Position numbers and translations under genes: made by a program | In this document: positions 41,491 through 49,385 of the stretch, piece after piece | Layout of the letters: every line of letters begins with the position of its first letter | Numbering within the stretch: the stretch's first letter is position 1 | Notes under the pieces: model-generated | Databases searched by the model: none | What the model was told of the DNA's origin: nothing | Seen by the model: the letters and a program-made list of their open reading frames with translations, nothing else | Source of the DNA: Telluria beijingensis | Lineage (GTDB): Bacteria > Pseudomonadota > Gammaproteobacteria > Burkholderiales > Burkholderiaceae_D | Assembly (NCBI RefSeq): GCF_030770395.1 | Contig: NZ_CP132480.1 | Span: forward strand, 5,855,425 to 5,919,424 | Direction: 5' to 3' | DNA length: 64,000 nucleotides

Positions 41491-41661
41491 TGCATTCCCT
41501 CTCGTCGCGAGACCTGGCCTTTTCCGTGGCGGCCGGTTCGCTTGTGCGATCAGATTATTGTTGTTATCTGAGTTGGAACAAATCGTCACACGGAATGTAT
41601 GGAAGAGTCAATGCAGCAAGAATAGTTACCATTTAAACCATCAACCTCACGGTGCGCTGGA

Positions 41662-42036
41662 TCAACGCGCCGGGCGCGCGTTGCGGTACTTGGCCAGCTC
41701 GGTCTTGAGCCAGGTGGCGCTGGCGGACGGCGCATTGCCGCCGCAGCGGACCTGGTAGGGCTTGCCGCTGAGGCTGCTTTCGGTCGCGGCGCGCGCGATG
41801 AAATCTTCGCTCGACGCGACCAGGTCGCGCTTGAGCAGGTAGTCGTATTTGCGCTGGATGTGTTTCGCGGCGTCGGCCGCGTCGTGCCAGCTGCCGTTGC
41901 GCTGGAAGCTGCAGCCGGAAGACGTCAGGTAGGCGATCAGGTGGGCGATTTCCTGGCGCGCCGCGGGCGGCGGCGCGGCCAGGGACATCTGGGGCAGGAT
42001 GATGAGCGCGATGGCGACGATGCAGGATTTCATCAT
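41662..42036 (-). CDS. DUF5329 secreted protein
   Basis: 124 residues from MMKSCIVAIALIILPQM (an earlier TTG is possible). Signal peptide, then EIAHLIAYLTSSGCSFQRNGSWHDAADAAKH, SSEDFIARAATESSLSGKPYQVRCGG and a C-terminal WLKTELAKYR, all typical of DUF5329. Two conserved Cys could form a disulfide. Function unknown. Just upstream lies the REP unit and the tRNA-Ser fragment. Confidence 0.85.
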   Translation of the reverse strand: MMKSCIVAIALIILPQMSLAAPPPAARQEIAHLIAYLTSSGCSFQRNGSWHDAADAAKHIQRKYDYLLKRDLVASSEDFIARAATESSLSGKPYQVRCGGNAPSASATWLKTELAKYRNARPAR

Positions 42037-42054
42037 GGACGGCAAATAATAGGT

Positions 42055-42086
42055 AACTTGGGTTCCCGCCTTCGCGGGGAGTCGTT
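42055..42086. repeat. Single REP-like unit next to the tRNA-Ser fragment
   Basis: AACTTGGGTTCCCGCCTTCG followed by CGGGGAGTCGTT, the same family as at 4.9 kb and 34.2 kb but unpaired. It is joined through the palindrome GTTACTGCCACTGGCAGTAAC to the broken end of the tRNA-Ser 5' half. Confidence 0.7.
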
Positions 42087-42105
42087 ACTGCCAGTGGCAG
42101 TAACG

Positions 42106-42146
42106 GATTTCGAGTCAGGTACATTCGACCACTCTGCCACCTCTCC
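42106..42146 (-). pseudogene. tRNA-Ser(CGA) 5' half (truncated)
   Basis: Minus strand: acceptor arm GGAGAGG, D arm GTGGCAGAGTGGTCGAATG, then ACCTGACTCGAAATC with anticodon CGA in a proper seven-base loop. After that the 3' strand of the anticodon stem should read TCAGGT but reads TCCGTT, and no variable arm, T arm or CCA follows; REP sequence does. The gene is therefore cut at the anticodon loop. A matching 3' half lies at 61544-61578. Confidence 0.85.
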
Positions 42147-42182
42147 TGAATCGGTGTTGCGTGGTCGCGTAAGCGAGGCCGC

Positions 42183-42212
42183 ATTATAGCGGAGGCCTGG
42201 CGAAAGTTGCAA
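42183..42212 (-). promoter_or_regulatory. Promoter of the broken tRNA-Ser gene
   Basis: TTGCAA, 18 bp, TATAAT on the minus strand, 36 bp before the tRNA 5' end. It is intact and would transcribe the fragment and REP. Confidence 0.65.
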
Positions 42213-42238
42213 GGCGTGCGCTGCAACTAATTCCTGTC

Positions 42239-42961
42239 TCACACCGGCGGGCCGTTCAGCCGCAGATGCCAGTCCTCGATCTGCCCGCTCGCCAGGCGGC
42301 GCTCGAAGGTCGTGCGCCAGCGTGGGACCAGCGGCGCCAGCTGCGACGCCCGCAGCCACTCGTCGCGCAGGCCGGGTGCGCCGGGGTCGATGGGGAACAT
42401 GGCGGCGATCGCCCGCGCCAATGGCCAGTCGGGGCACGTGCGGTCGACCAGCTCGAATACATCGCCCGCCGCCAGCCAACCCTCGCGCAGCACGCGGTAG
42501 TACCAGCCCGTGTGGCCGCTGGACTGCAGCGCCAGCGCCGCATCCGGCCGGCCGAAACGCAGGTTGACGCGAAAGCACGGCTGGCGCCCCTGCGATACCT
42601 GCACCAGCGTCTCGCCGACGCGGAATACGTCGCCCACATGCACGTCGCGCTCGCTTATGCCGTGCGTCGAGATGTTCTCGCCGAAGGCGCCCGCCGCATA
42701 CGGTACCGGGCTGCCGGGATACCAGTCGCGCCACTGCGGGTAATGTTCGGCGGCGTAGTGGTGCAGCGCTTTTTCTGGACCGCCGTGGTAGACGCGGTCG
42801 CCCTGCTCGTCGCCTTCGAGACCGTCGAGCGCCAGCCACAGCGCGCCCTGGCGCGCCTGCTTGCCGATGCCGCTCAGGACTTCAACGGCGCCGGGGGCGC
42901 CGATCGGGCGCGCGCGGCCGGTCAGCAGCGCCTCGATCGGGCGCGGGCGGAATGCTTCCAT
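42239..42961 (-). CDS. MOSC-domain protein (YiiM-like)
   Basis: 240 residues from MEAFRPRPIEALLTGRARPI, preceded by AAGGGA. MOSC core: DGLEGDEQGDRVYHGGPEKALHHYAAEHY, YAAGAFGENISTHGI, and the conserved Cys in VSQGRQPCFRVNLRFG. MOSC proteins are molybdenum-cofactor-linked; YiiM detoxifies N-hydroxylated bases. Follows marR by 10 bp on the same strand, so likely under its control. Confidence 0.9.
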   Translation of the reverse strand: MEAFRPRPIEALLTGRARPIGAPGAVEVLSGIGKQARQGALWLALDGLEGDEQGDRVYHGGPEKALHHYAAEHYPQWRDWYPGSPVPYAAGAFGENISTHGISERDVHVGDVFRVGETLVQVSQGRQPCFRVNLRFGRPDAALALQSSGHTGWYYRVLREGWLAAGDVFELVDRTCPDWPLARAIAAMFPIDPGAPGLRDEWLRASQLAPLVPRWRTTFERRLASGQIEDWHLRLNGPPV

Positions 42962-42971
42962 GGTGTTCCCT

Positions 42972-43625
42972 TCAGGCGAAGATGGCCCAGTTGCGCTGCT
43001 GCGTCGCGGGGTCGGTCGGCTCGTGCTCGGCGCAATCGATGCGCAGGAAGGAGATCGGCAGCGGCGCATTGACCAGCGCGCAGTGGTGCGGCACCTTCGC
43101 GCCCGGGTATTTATTGGCCTCGAAATGGCGGCACGACAGGCAGGCGCGCAGCTCGGGGAAGCGGTCGGTCTTCTGCAGCTCGGCGATCAGCTTGAACAGG
43201 CCGGTGAGCATCTGCACCTGCTGCTCGGCCGCCAGCCGCGATGCCGCACTGTCGGCGAACGACAGCGCGTGGCCCAGGCGCTCGGCCACGCGCTCGCCGT
43301 CAAGCGTCAGGTGCAGCGCGGTGGCGCGGCCGTCGTCCTCGGCGCGCGCCTTGCGCACCAGGCCCTTGTTGACCAGCGCGGCCACCGAGTCGCTGGCGCT
43401 GGCCGCCGAGATCGACAACTGCCTGGCGAGCCATGACAGGCGCACGCCGCGCGTGCGGTGCTGCAGCAGGTGCAGGATCTCGGCCTGGGCCGGATTGAGC
43501 CCTTCGCTGGTCGAGACTTCCCACATGCCGGCGCGCAGCACGGTCGCGATGCGGCCGATGGCGGTGACGATGCGCGCCGAGACGTCGGGCGTGCTGTCCC
43601 AGGGGGTTTCGGGTTGAATGTCCAT
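42972..43625 (-). CDS. MarR-family regulator with Cys-rich C-terminal extension
   Basis: 217 residues, about 70 longer than a plain MarR. Winged helix about residues 50-115 (LSWLARQLSISAASASDSVAALVNKGLVRKARAEDDGRATALHLT). The tail holds CLSCRHFEANKYPG, HHCALV and RIDCAEHE: a C-x2-C ... C ... C plus His pattern that could bind a metal or sense redox. A palindrome shared with three other loci lies upstream at 43655-43673, suggesting autoregulation and a regulon. Confidence 0.88.
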   Translation of the reverse strand: MDIQPETPWDSTPDVSARIVTAIGRIATVLRAGMWEVSTSEGLNPAQAEILHLLQHRTRGVRLSWLARQLSISAASASDSVAALVNKGLVRKARAEDDGRATALHLTLDGERVAERLGHALSFADSAASRLAAEQQVQMLTGLFKLIAELQKTDRFPELRACLSCRHFEANKYPGAKVPHHCALVNAPLPISFLRIDCAEHEPTDPATQQRNWAIFA

Positions 43626-43654
43626 GCGCTTCAGGATAGCAAAGCGCGGGCATT

Positions 43655-43673
43655 TGTCAAGGAGTCCTAATTA
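43655..43673. promoter_or_regulatory. MarR-type operator, site A (upstream of marR)
   Basis: TGTCAAGGAGTCCTAATTA, with palindromic core AGGAGTCCT. The same 19 bases occur at site C (49209-49227). Lies 30 bp before the marR start and overlaps the stop of the ATP-grasp gene. Confidence 0.6.
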
Positions 43674-45188
43674 GAGATCCAGGCCGCCCCGGTGCAGCAA
43701 GTCGAGACGGCGCACGAAATCGCGCAGCACGATCCGGTACAGCTCGTCGCCCAGCACGCTGTCTTCGGCGCCGGCGTCGATGTTCGGGTTGTCGTTCACT
43801 TCGATCACCACCGGTCCGCGCGGCGTCATCTTCATGTCCACCCCGTAAAGCCCGTCGCCGATCAGGTTGGCCGCCTTCAGGGCGTAGTCCAACAACTCAG
43901 CCGGCACGTCGGCCAGCGGCACCGCGGCGGCCATGCCGAATTCGGCCTTGCCGCTGGCGTCGCGCTTGGCGACCTGCCAGTGGCCTTTCGACATGAAGTA
44001 TTTGCTGGCGAAGATGGGCTCGCGATTCAGGACGCCGATGCGCCAGTCGAAGTCGGTGTACAGGTATTCCTGCACCAGGATCAGGGCCGACTGCCGCAGC
44101 AGCTCCTGCGCCACGCTCGAGAATTCGGCGGCATCCTGCACTTTCACGACACCGCGCGAAAAGGCGCCGTCGGGAATCTTGAGCACCATCGGATACGCGA
44201 TGTGCGCCTCGATCGCGGCCAGCGTCCCGGCGTCGGCAGCCTGCAACGTGAACGTCAGTGGCGTGGGAATCCCGTGCCGGCGCAGCAGGTCGGCCAGGTA
44301 GACTTTATTGGTACAGCGCAGGATCGAGGCCGGATCGTCGATCACCACCAGGCCCTCGCTCTCGGCCTTCTTCGCAAACAGATAGGTATGGTGGTTGATG
44401 GCCGTGGTCTCGCGGATGAACAGCGCATCGAATTCGGCCAGGCGCGAAAAATCCTGGCGGCCGATCGGCGCCACGTCGATGCCCAGCTCGCGCCCCACTG
44501 CCGCCAGGCGCGCCAGCGCCCCCGGATTGCTCGGCGCCAGCTCCTCGTTCGCGTCGTGCAGCACCGCGATCCGGTAGCGGTAGCGGCGTACGGCAGGCAG
44601 GCGCCGCGCCAGGCCCGCGTAGTCGCGCAGCGCTGTGCGGCATGCCTGGCGATCCCTTTCGCCCGGGCCCTGCAGGCGGATCGCGGCGATATGCCATTCA
44701 TCGCCACGCGCGAACTCGACCCGCAATAGCGGCGCAGGAAAGGTGTCGAAGATCCGGCGCGCCAGCTCGGCCAGCGGCGTGTAGTCGGTCATCCCGAAGC
44801 GGATGTCCAGCGAGAACTTGACCGGCATCGGTGCGCCGCCCACGGCGCCGAGCGCGTCGTCCAGTGCGCGGTCGAGTTCACCCGTGTCGAGGGTATAGAT
44901 CGCCTTGCGCGACAGGTCATTAATCGTCTTCACCGACGGCAGCACCTGCTGTCCCCGGGCCTGCGCCATCAGCGAGCAGTAGTAGCCGAGCGACAGGTAT
45001 TTGTAGCTGCGGCACAGGTTGATCACCAGCGCGCCCTCCTCCAGCGTGGACGCCGCCAGGAAGTCGGCCGCCTCCATCACGATGCAGTCGCCATCGAGCG
45101 CGCTCCAGTCCTGGGCGTGGTCGACGACCACCAGGCGGCGCGTTCGCGGCGCCTCGATGGCGGAAGAAATCGTGGGAAGCGTGGTCAT
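43671..45188 (-). CDS. RimK-like ATP-grasp ligase with RLAN N-terminal domain
   Basis: 505 residues from MTTLPTISSAIEAPRTRRLV. The N-terminal half (LVINLCRSYKYLSLGYYCSLMAQARGQQVLPS) fits the RLAN domain that precedes RimK-like ligases. The C-terminal half is ATP-grasp: FIRETTAINHHTYLFAKKAE, DPASILRCTNKVYLADLL, YPMVLKIPDGAFSRGVVKV and the metal-binding VVIEVNDNPNIDAG. Should add an amino acid to a peptide or other acid. Homologues often sit beside a GNAT, as here (45292-45843). Confidence 0.85.
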   Translation of the reverse strand: MTTLPTISSAIEAPRTRRLVVVDHAQDWSALDGDCIVMEAADFLAASTLEEGALVINLCRSYKYLSLGYYCSLMAQARGQQVLPSVKTINDLSRKAIYTLDTGELDRALDDALGAVGGAPMPVKFSLDIRFGMTDYTPLAELARRIFDTFPAPLLRVEFARGDEWHIAAIRLQGPGERDRQACRTALRDYAGLARRLPAVRRYRYRIAVLHDANEELAPSNPGALARLAAVGRELGIDVAPIGRQDFSRLAEFDALFIRETTAINHHTYLFAKKAESEGLVVIDDPASILRCTNKVYLADLLRRHGIPTPLTFTLQAADAGTLAAIEAHIAYPMVLKIPDGAFSRGVVKVQDAAEFSSVAQELLRQSALILVQEYLYTDFDWRIGVLNREPIFASKYFMSKGHWQVAKRDASGKAEFGMAAAVPLADVPAELLDYALKAANLIGDGLYGVDMKMTPRGPVVIEVNDNPNIDAGAEDSVLGDELYRIVLRDFVRRLDLLHRGGLDL

Positions 45189-45291
45189 GGTGCGGTGCCG
45201 GAGTTGGGTTGACCAGGACTGTACCGGCGCCGCCATAAAAACCGTGTAAAGAACGCCAGTCCGGACGGCAAGCCGGTGTAAACGCCGCGCC

Positions 45292-45843
45292 TCACGCCGC
45301 CCAACCCTGGCGCAACAAGGCCCACAGGTCGACGTCGCGCGTCGCCCCGCCGACGCGCCAGCGCGCATGCAGGCGTCCTTCGCGGCGAAATCCCAGGCGC
45401 GCCAGCACCGACTGCGATGCAAGGTTGTGCGGCGTGACCTCGGCCTCGATGCGTTCCAATCCGAGCGTCGCGAAACCATGGCCGAGCAGCAGACCCAGCG
45501 CCTCGCGCGCCAGCCCTTGCCCCCAGTACGTCTCGGCCAGCAGGTAGCCCAGCGTGGCGCGCCGGTGCTCGTGCGCGATGTCGTACAGCGCGCAACTGCC
45601 GGCCAGCCGGTCGCCAGGCCCCGCAATGATCGCCAGGTGCAGCGCGGCGCCGCTGGCCAGGTCGCGGCCCGCCTCGTTGATCGCCGCCTGCGCTTGCGCC
45701 AGCGCGGTCCAGGGCGGATGGATCCAGTGGCGCATCACTTCCGGGTCGGCGTACAGGGCCAGCAAGTCCGGCGCGTCATCGGCGCGCAGCGTCCGCAGCC
45801 GCAGGCGTTCGGTGGAAAGATCGGGAAAGTCGGCATGGTGCAT
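45292..45843 (-). CDS. GNAT N-acetyltransferase (RimJ/RimL-like)
   Basis: 183 residues from MHHADFPDLSTERLRLRTLR, the opening of the RimJ/RimL branch. Acetyl-CoA loop in AETYWGQGLAREALGLLLGHGF; NLASQSVLARLGFRREG is the C-terminal family motif. Could act on an N-terminus or a small molecule. Upstream of the ATP-grasp gene on the same strand. Flanked by a 12-bp inverted pair (CGGTGTAAACGC). Confidence 0.85.
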   Translation of the reverse strand: MHHADFPDLSTERLRLRTLRADDAPDLLALYADPEVMRHWIHPPWTALAQAQAAINEAGRDLASGAALHLAIIAGPGDRLAGSCALYDIAHEHRRATLGYLLAETYWGQGLAREALGLLLGHGFATLGLERIEAEVTPHNLASQSVLARLGFRREGRLHARWRVGGATRDVDLWALLRQGWAA

Positions 45844-46005
45844 GGAAGCTCCGGGTTCATTGGCGGACCGGCAGCTTAGCCCCGCGCACACCAGCGCGAT
45901 AGCCCGCGTTTACACCGCATTGATCCACCCTGCCCCGACTTTTTCCCTGTTTTTACAACGGCGTCGCTACGCTGGATGCCATCGAACCCGCACCTGGAGG
46001 CCAGC

Positions 46006-46695
46006 ATGATCATCGCCATCGTCAACCAGCACGACAACCCCGATCGCACCGTCATCGCGCGCAATCTCGCCGTGCTGCGCGCACGCAGCGGACGCCGCGT
46101 TTGCCTGATGAGCACTGCACGCGACGGCGATTGGGCCACCGAGCGCGCCGACGCCGCGGTGCGGCCCTGGATCGATACCCGCCAGGTCGGCAGCCGCGCG
46201 GTCAAGACGCGGCTCGCCGCCCTGCGTCCGCTGTTCAACGACATCCTGGTCGACGCCGGCGCGCGCGATACCGAGCAATGCTGCTGCGTGCTGGCCTCGG
46301 CGCGGCTGGTGGTGGTGCCGGTGCGCGGCAGCGAGATCGACCTCGATCGCCAGTACCGGCTGCTGGCGCGCCTGAACGCGGCGCGCGCCTTCAATCCCGG
46401 CATGCGGGTGCTGTTCGTCGCCGTCTGCGGCGCCGACGGTCCCTGCGAAGAAGAACGCGCGGCCGTGCTGGCCCACGTGGCGCGCGTGCAGGACGCCAGC
46501 CTGGCGAATGTCGTCCTGCACCGGCCGGCCGGTCACGACTATGGGCCCGGTCGCTGCGTGTGCGACGCCGAAACCTGCGACCCCGAGGCCGCGGGCGAGA
46601 TGCACGCGCTGTACGACGAGGTGTATGCGACCTTGCCGAAGCTGGCGCTGCCGCCGGCGGCCCAGCTTGGCGCCGCCCACGCACTGTGGGGCTAA
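46006..46695 (+). CDS. ParA/MinD-like protein with degenerate P-loop
   Basis: 229 residues from MIIAIVNQHDNPDRTVIARNLAVLRA, preceded by GGAGG. The first strand, the Walker A position and the following helix are placed as in ParA, but KGGVGKT is replaced by NQHDNPDRT and both lysines are missing, so normal ATP binding is doubtful. NDILVDAGARDTEQCCCVLASARLVVVPVRGSEIDL corresponds to Walker B and the following switch. Seven or more Cys, some late in RCVCDAETCDPEAAG. Adjoins a GNAT gene by 5 bp. Function unknown. Confidence 0.7.
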   Translation: MIIAIVNQHDNPDRTVIARNLAVLRARSGRRVCLMSTARDGDWATERADAAVRPWIDTRQVGSRAVKTRLAALRPLFNDILVDAGARDTEQCCCVLASARLVVVPVRGSEIDLDRQYRLLARLNAARAFNPGMRVLFVAVCGADGPCEEERAAVLAHVARVQDASLANVVLHRPAGHDYGPGRCVCDAETCDPEAAGEMHALYDEVYATLPKLALPPAAQLGAAHALWG

Positions 46696-46700
46696 GCCAT

Positions 46701-47171
46701 ATGGCCATCCGCCATGCCAGCCTCGCCGACGTCGCGGCCCTGGTCGAGATCGAGAATGCCAGCTTCCCCGGCAACCGTCTCGACCGGCGCCGCTTTCGCT
46801 ACCTGCTCGCCCACGCGCACGGCGCCCTGCTGGTCGATGCCATGGGCGACGGGCTGCGCGGCTACATGCTGTTGCTGTTTCGCGCCAGCGCGACCGTCGC
46901 GCGGCTGTATTCGATCGCGACCCACCCTGCCCACCTGGGCTGCGGGGTTGCCGCAAGACTGGTCGATGCGGCCGAACGGCAGGCGCGCCAACACGGCCAC
47001 ACCTGCCTGCGGCTCGAGATCCGCGCCGACAATGCGGCCTCGCTGGCGCTGTTTCGCGGACGCGGCTACCGCGAGTTCGGCCGCCACGCCGCCTACTACC
47101 ACGACGGCATGGATGCGCTGCGCCTGCAAAAGCCGCTGCCGCGCATCCCAGCCGGCGCCCTTACTGGTTGA
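46701..47171 (+). CDS. GNAT N-acetyltransferase (RimI-like)
   Basis: 156 residues. RimI-type: RLYSIATHPAHLGCGVAARLVDAAERQA (acetyl-CoA loop altered from the usual RGxGxG) and LRLEIRADNAASLALFRGRGYREFGRHAAYYHDGMDAL. Five bases after the ParA-like gene; overlaps the end of the convergent secreted-protein gene by 11 bp. In some genomes such acetyltransferases pair with RLAN-type ligases. Confidence 0.82.
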   Translation: MAIRHASLADVAALVEIENASFPGNRLDRRRFRYLLAHAHGALLVDAMGDGLRGYMLLLFRASATVARLYSIATHPAHLGCGVAARLVDAAERQARQHGHTCLRLEIRADNAASLALFRGRGYREFGRHAAYYHDGMDALRLQKPLPRIPAGALTG

Positions 47172-47907
47172 CCTTGCCCGGCAGGCTCAGGTTGCCGGAG
47201 GCGACCTTGAACACATCGGCCACGCACACCAGCGGATCGTGCACGCTCGCATTGATGCGCAGGGCGGCGGTGACGCCGTCGAAGCTGGCGCTGTTCAACA
47301 CGCCGATATCGTCGAACGGTACCTTCACTTCCAGCGTATCGCCCTTGAATACCGGGCTGTAGGCCGGGCTGTCGATCAGGATCGGCAGGCCGGGCCAGGT
47401 CTTCGGCAGCTTCGGCTTCGCCCCTTCCGGGATGTCGACGATCTTGAGCGCATCCTTGCCGCAGGCGGCATCCCTGGTCAGCACCACCCAGTGCGAGTGC
47501 CACAGGTCGCCATCGTTATCGAGCTTGCCGTCGCCGTTCTCGTCGTACAGCGGGGTGTCGTCGAAATCCGGGTGGGCGGTGACGGCGAAGGCCAGGATGC
47601 CGGCGCCGCGTTCGAAGCCGACCGTCGACGGATCCATGCTGGTCGGCCACACGTACGAAAACACCTGGCTGCCGGCCAGCTTGCCGGTCTTGCCTGGCTT
47701 CGAAGCGCCGGCCTTGCCCGAGACCGCGATATGGAAGGTCGCGGTATTGCCTTCGGTGGTGATCTTCGTGTGATGGATGTCGAACGGCGCCTTGACGGCC
47801 TTGGCCGGCGCGCTCTTGATGCCGCCCTTGTGTTCGCCCTGGTGGGCAAAGGCGCCGAGCATGGTCAGCGACAGTGCTGCTGCAAGCGTGGTCTGGATCA
47901 GTTTCAT
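47161..47907 (-). CDS. Secreted protein with EF-hand-like loop, unrecognised
   Basis: 248 residues from MKLIQTTLAAALSLTMLGAF; signal peptide cleaved near AFA. The mature part is beta-rich; DENGDGKLDNDGD resembles a calcium-binding EF-hand loop, and WHSHWVVLTRDAACG with a later VCVAD gives two Cys. No family named with confidence. Last gene of a three-gene minus-strand unit with the redoxin (27 bp gap) and AhpD-like genes, so a role near peroxide or metal stress is inferred from context. Confidence 0.6.
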   Translation of the reverse strand: MKLIQTTLAAALSLTMLGAFAHQGEHKGGIKSAPAKAVKAPFDIHHTKITTEGNTATFHIAVSGKAGASKPGKTGKLAGSQVFSYVWPTSMDPSTVGFERGAGILAFAVTAHPDFDDTPLYDENGDGKLDNDGDLWHSHWVVLTRDAACGKDALKIVDIPEGAKPKLPKTWPGLPILIDSPAYSPVFKGDTLEVKVPFDDIGVLNSASFDGVTAALRINASVHDPLVCVADVFKVASGNLSLPGKVNQ

Positions 47908-47934
47908 GTCAGGTTCTCTTTCTTGTTGTGTCAA

Positions 47935-48459
47935 TCAAGTCATTCGAAGGCAGGCGTCGCCGTCGCAGCCGCTCGCTTCGACCGGTTCGGCCAGCAGGCG
48001 GCCGATCAGCGCGCCGACCTGCATATCGTCGGCCCGGCCGAACAGGCTGTGACGCAGCACGCCCTGGCGGTCGAACAGCAGCAGGGTCGGCGTGCCGCGC
48101 AGGCCATAGCGTTCCATCGTGCGCGGCACCGGGCCGGTATCGCTTGCGCGGTCGATGCCGACCGGGAAACCGATGCGGTACTCATGCACGAAGGCTTTCA
48201 GGGCGCCTTCGTTCATGGCGTCGTGGTGTTCGAACACCGTGTGCAGGCCCAGCACCGCGACCTCGTCCTGCCCGAACAGCTGGCGGATGCCCTTCGCTTG
48301 CGGGATGCCGTGCGAGACGCAGCCCGGGCACAGCATCTGGAAGGCATACACCGCCACCACCCTGCCGCGCAGGGACGCCAGCGTCGGCGCCTGCGTGGCA
48401 TTCAACCAGCCGCTGACCTCGAACTCGGGCGCGGGGGTGCGATAGAGAGGCGCGTTCAT
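47935..48459 (-). CDS. Thioredoxin-like/redoxin protein
   Basis: 174 residues from MNAPLYRTPAPEFEVSGWLN. AhpC-TSA/redoxin fold with LCPGCVSHGIPQ (CxxC) and GTPTLLLFDRQGVL (cis-Pro). No signal peptide, so cytosolic. Overlaps the ahpD-like gene (ATGA), so coupled to it; probable disulfide reductase or peroxidase partner. Confidence 0.85.
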   Translation of the reverse strand: MNAPLYRTPAPEFEVSGWLNATQAPTLASLRGRVVAVYAFQMLCPGCVSHGIPQAKGIRQLFGQDEVAVLGLHTVFEHHDAMNEGALKAFVHEYRIGFPVGIDRASDTGPVPRTMERYGLRGTPTLLLFDRQGVLRHSLFGRADDMQVGALIGRLLAEPVEASGCDGDACLRMT

Positions 48460-48998
48460 TTTGCGCGCAGCTTCACGCCAGGGAAGTCGACCGGCACGTC
48501 GAAGGCCACGTTCACGTAGTTGGTGAACAGGTTCAGGGCGACGTGGGCCATGATCTCGACGATCGCGCCGTCGTCGAAACCGGCGTTGCGCAGGGCCTGC
48601 ACTTCGATGGCATCGACATGGCCGCGCTTCTCGACCACGGCCAGCGCGAAGCGCAGGGCGGCGGCGGTCTTCGGATCGCTCGACTGGCCGGCCTGGGCCT
48701 GCGCCATCTCGTCCGCGGTCGCGCCGGCTTTCTGGCCCAGCGCGGTGTGGGCCGCGAGGCAGTAGTTGCAGTCGTTGCGGTCGGCGATCGCGACGGCGAT
48801 CTGCTCGCCCAGGCGGGCGCCGATGGTGCCGCCGCCGAGGGCGCCGAACGAGCCCCACATGCTGGTCAGTGCTGCGGGCGAGTTGGCCACGCCGCGGAAC
48901 ATGTTCGGCACAACGCCGAAGGCGCCCTTGATCTCTTGCAACAGTTCGCCGCTGGTGCCTTGTGCGGTGGCCGGGTTCACGAGTTCGATACGGGACAT
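48456..48998 (-). CDS. AhpD-like carboxymuconolactone decarboxylase family protein
   Basis: 180 residues from MSRIELVNPATAQGTSGELL, preceded by AAAGGA. CMD fold with the redox pair CNYCLAAHTALGQKAG. Such proteins work as peroxidase or disulfide-relay enzymes. A palindrome (site B) sits 55 bp upstream, matching the MarR operator family. Confidence 0.9.
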   Translation of the reverse strand: MSRIELVNPATAQGTSGELLQEIKGAFGVVPNMFRGVANSPAALTSMWGSFGALGGGTIGARLGEQIAVAIADRNDCNYCLAAHTALGQKAGATADEMAQAQAGQSSDPKTAAALRFALAVVEKRGHVDAIEVQALRNAGFDDGAIVEIMAHVALNLFTNYVNVAFDVPVDFPGVKLRAK

Positions 48999-49052
48999 GA
49001 TGTTTCCTTTCAGTCGATTGGCCGGATCGGTGACGGCGGCCATGAATTTAAA

Positions 49053-49074
49053 TAGGAATCCTAACTATTAGGAT
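49053..49074. promoter_or_regulatory. MarR-type operator, site B (upstream of ahpD-like gene)
   Basis: TAGGAATCCTAA followed after three bases by TTAGGAT, i.e. one complete and one partial copy of the TTAGGANTCCTAA palindrome seen at the other three sites. Confidence 0.55.
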
Positions 49075-49208
49075 CGAAAAAAGGAGCAGTCAGGATTCCG
49101 GCATTGCGACGGCCGGCATGCGGCGGCATGGTCGGTGCGTCTTGCTGGGTGGCTGCGGTGTCGGCTGCCTGACTGCCCATGGACACAGAATATCAGCTGC
49201 CAAATTTA

Positions 49209-49227
49209 TGTCAAGGAGTCCTAATTA
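49209..49227. promoter_or_regulatory. MarR-type operator, site C (upstream of catalase-like gene)
   Basis: TGTCAAGGAGTCCTAATTA, identical over 19 bases to site A before marR. Nine bases later is a separate perfect palindrome CTATCGGTCCGATAG (49236-49250). Both lie in the region between the divergent ahpD-like and catalase-like genes. Confidence 0.6.
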
Positions 49228-49328
49228 AATTCTTTCTATCGGTCCGATAGCAGATTTTCGTCCCCCTCCCCTTCGACACGCCGGCTCAGCAGGGTACGCG
49301 TAGCATCGCGAAAAAAATTGCAGATCGC

Positions 49329-49354
49329 TGTAACGAAATCGCGGGGCCGACGAC
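49329..49354 (+). promoter_or_regulatory. Candidate ECF-sigma promoter for the catalase-like gene
   Basis: TGTAAC, 16 bp, CGAC: the -35 with an AAC core and short -10 of many ECF promoters, about 32 bp before the start codon. The sigma gene is in the same operon, so autoregulation is plausible. Pattern only. Confidence 0.35.
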
Positions 49355-49385
49355 TTAACAGCACCACCATCACACAGGATCCCAC

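Noticed and set aside
42106..42146. Functional tRNA-Ser(CGA)
   Set aside because: The anticodon stem lacks its 3' strand and no variable arm, T arm or acceptor 3' strand follows.
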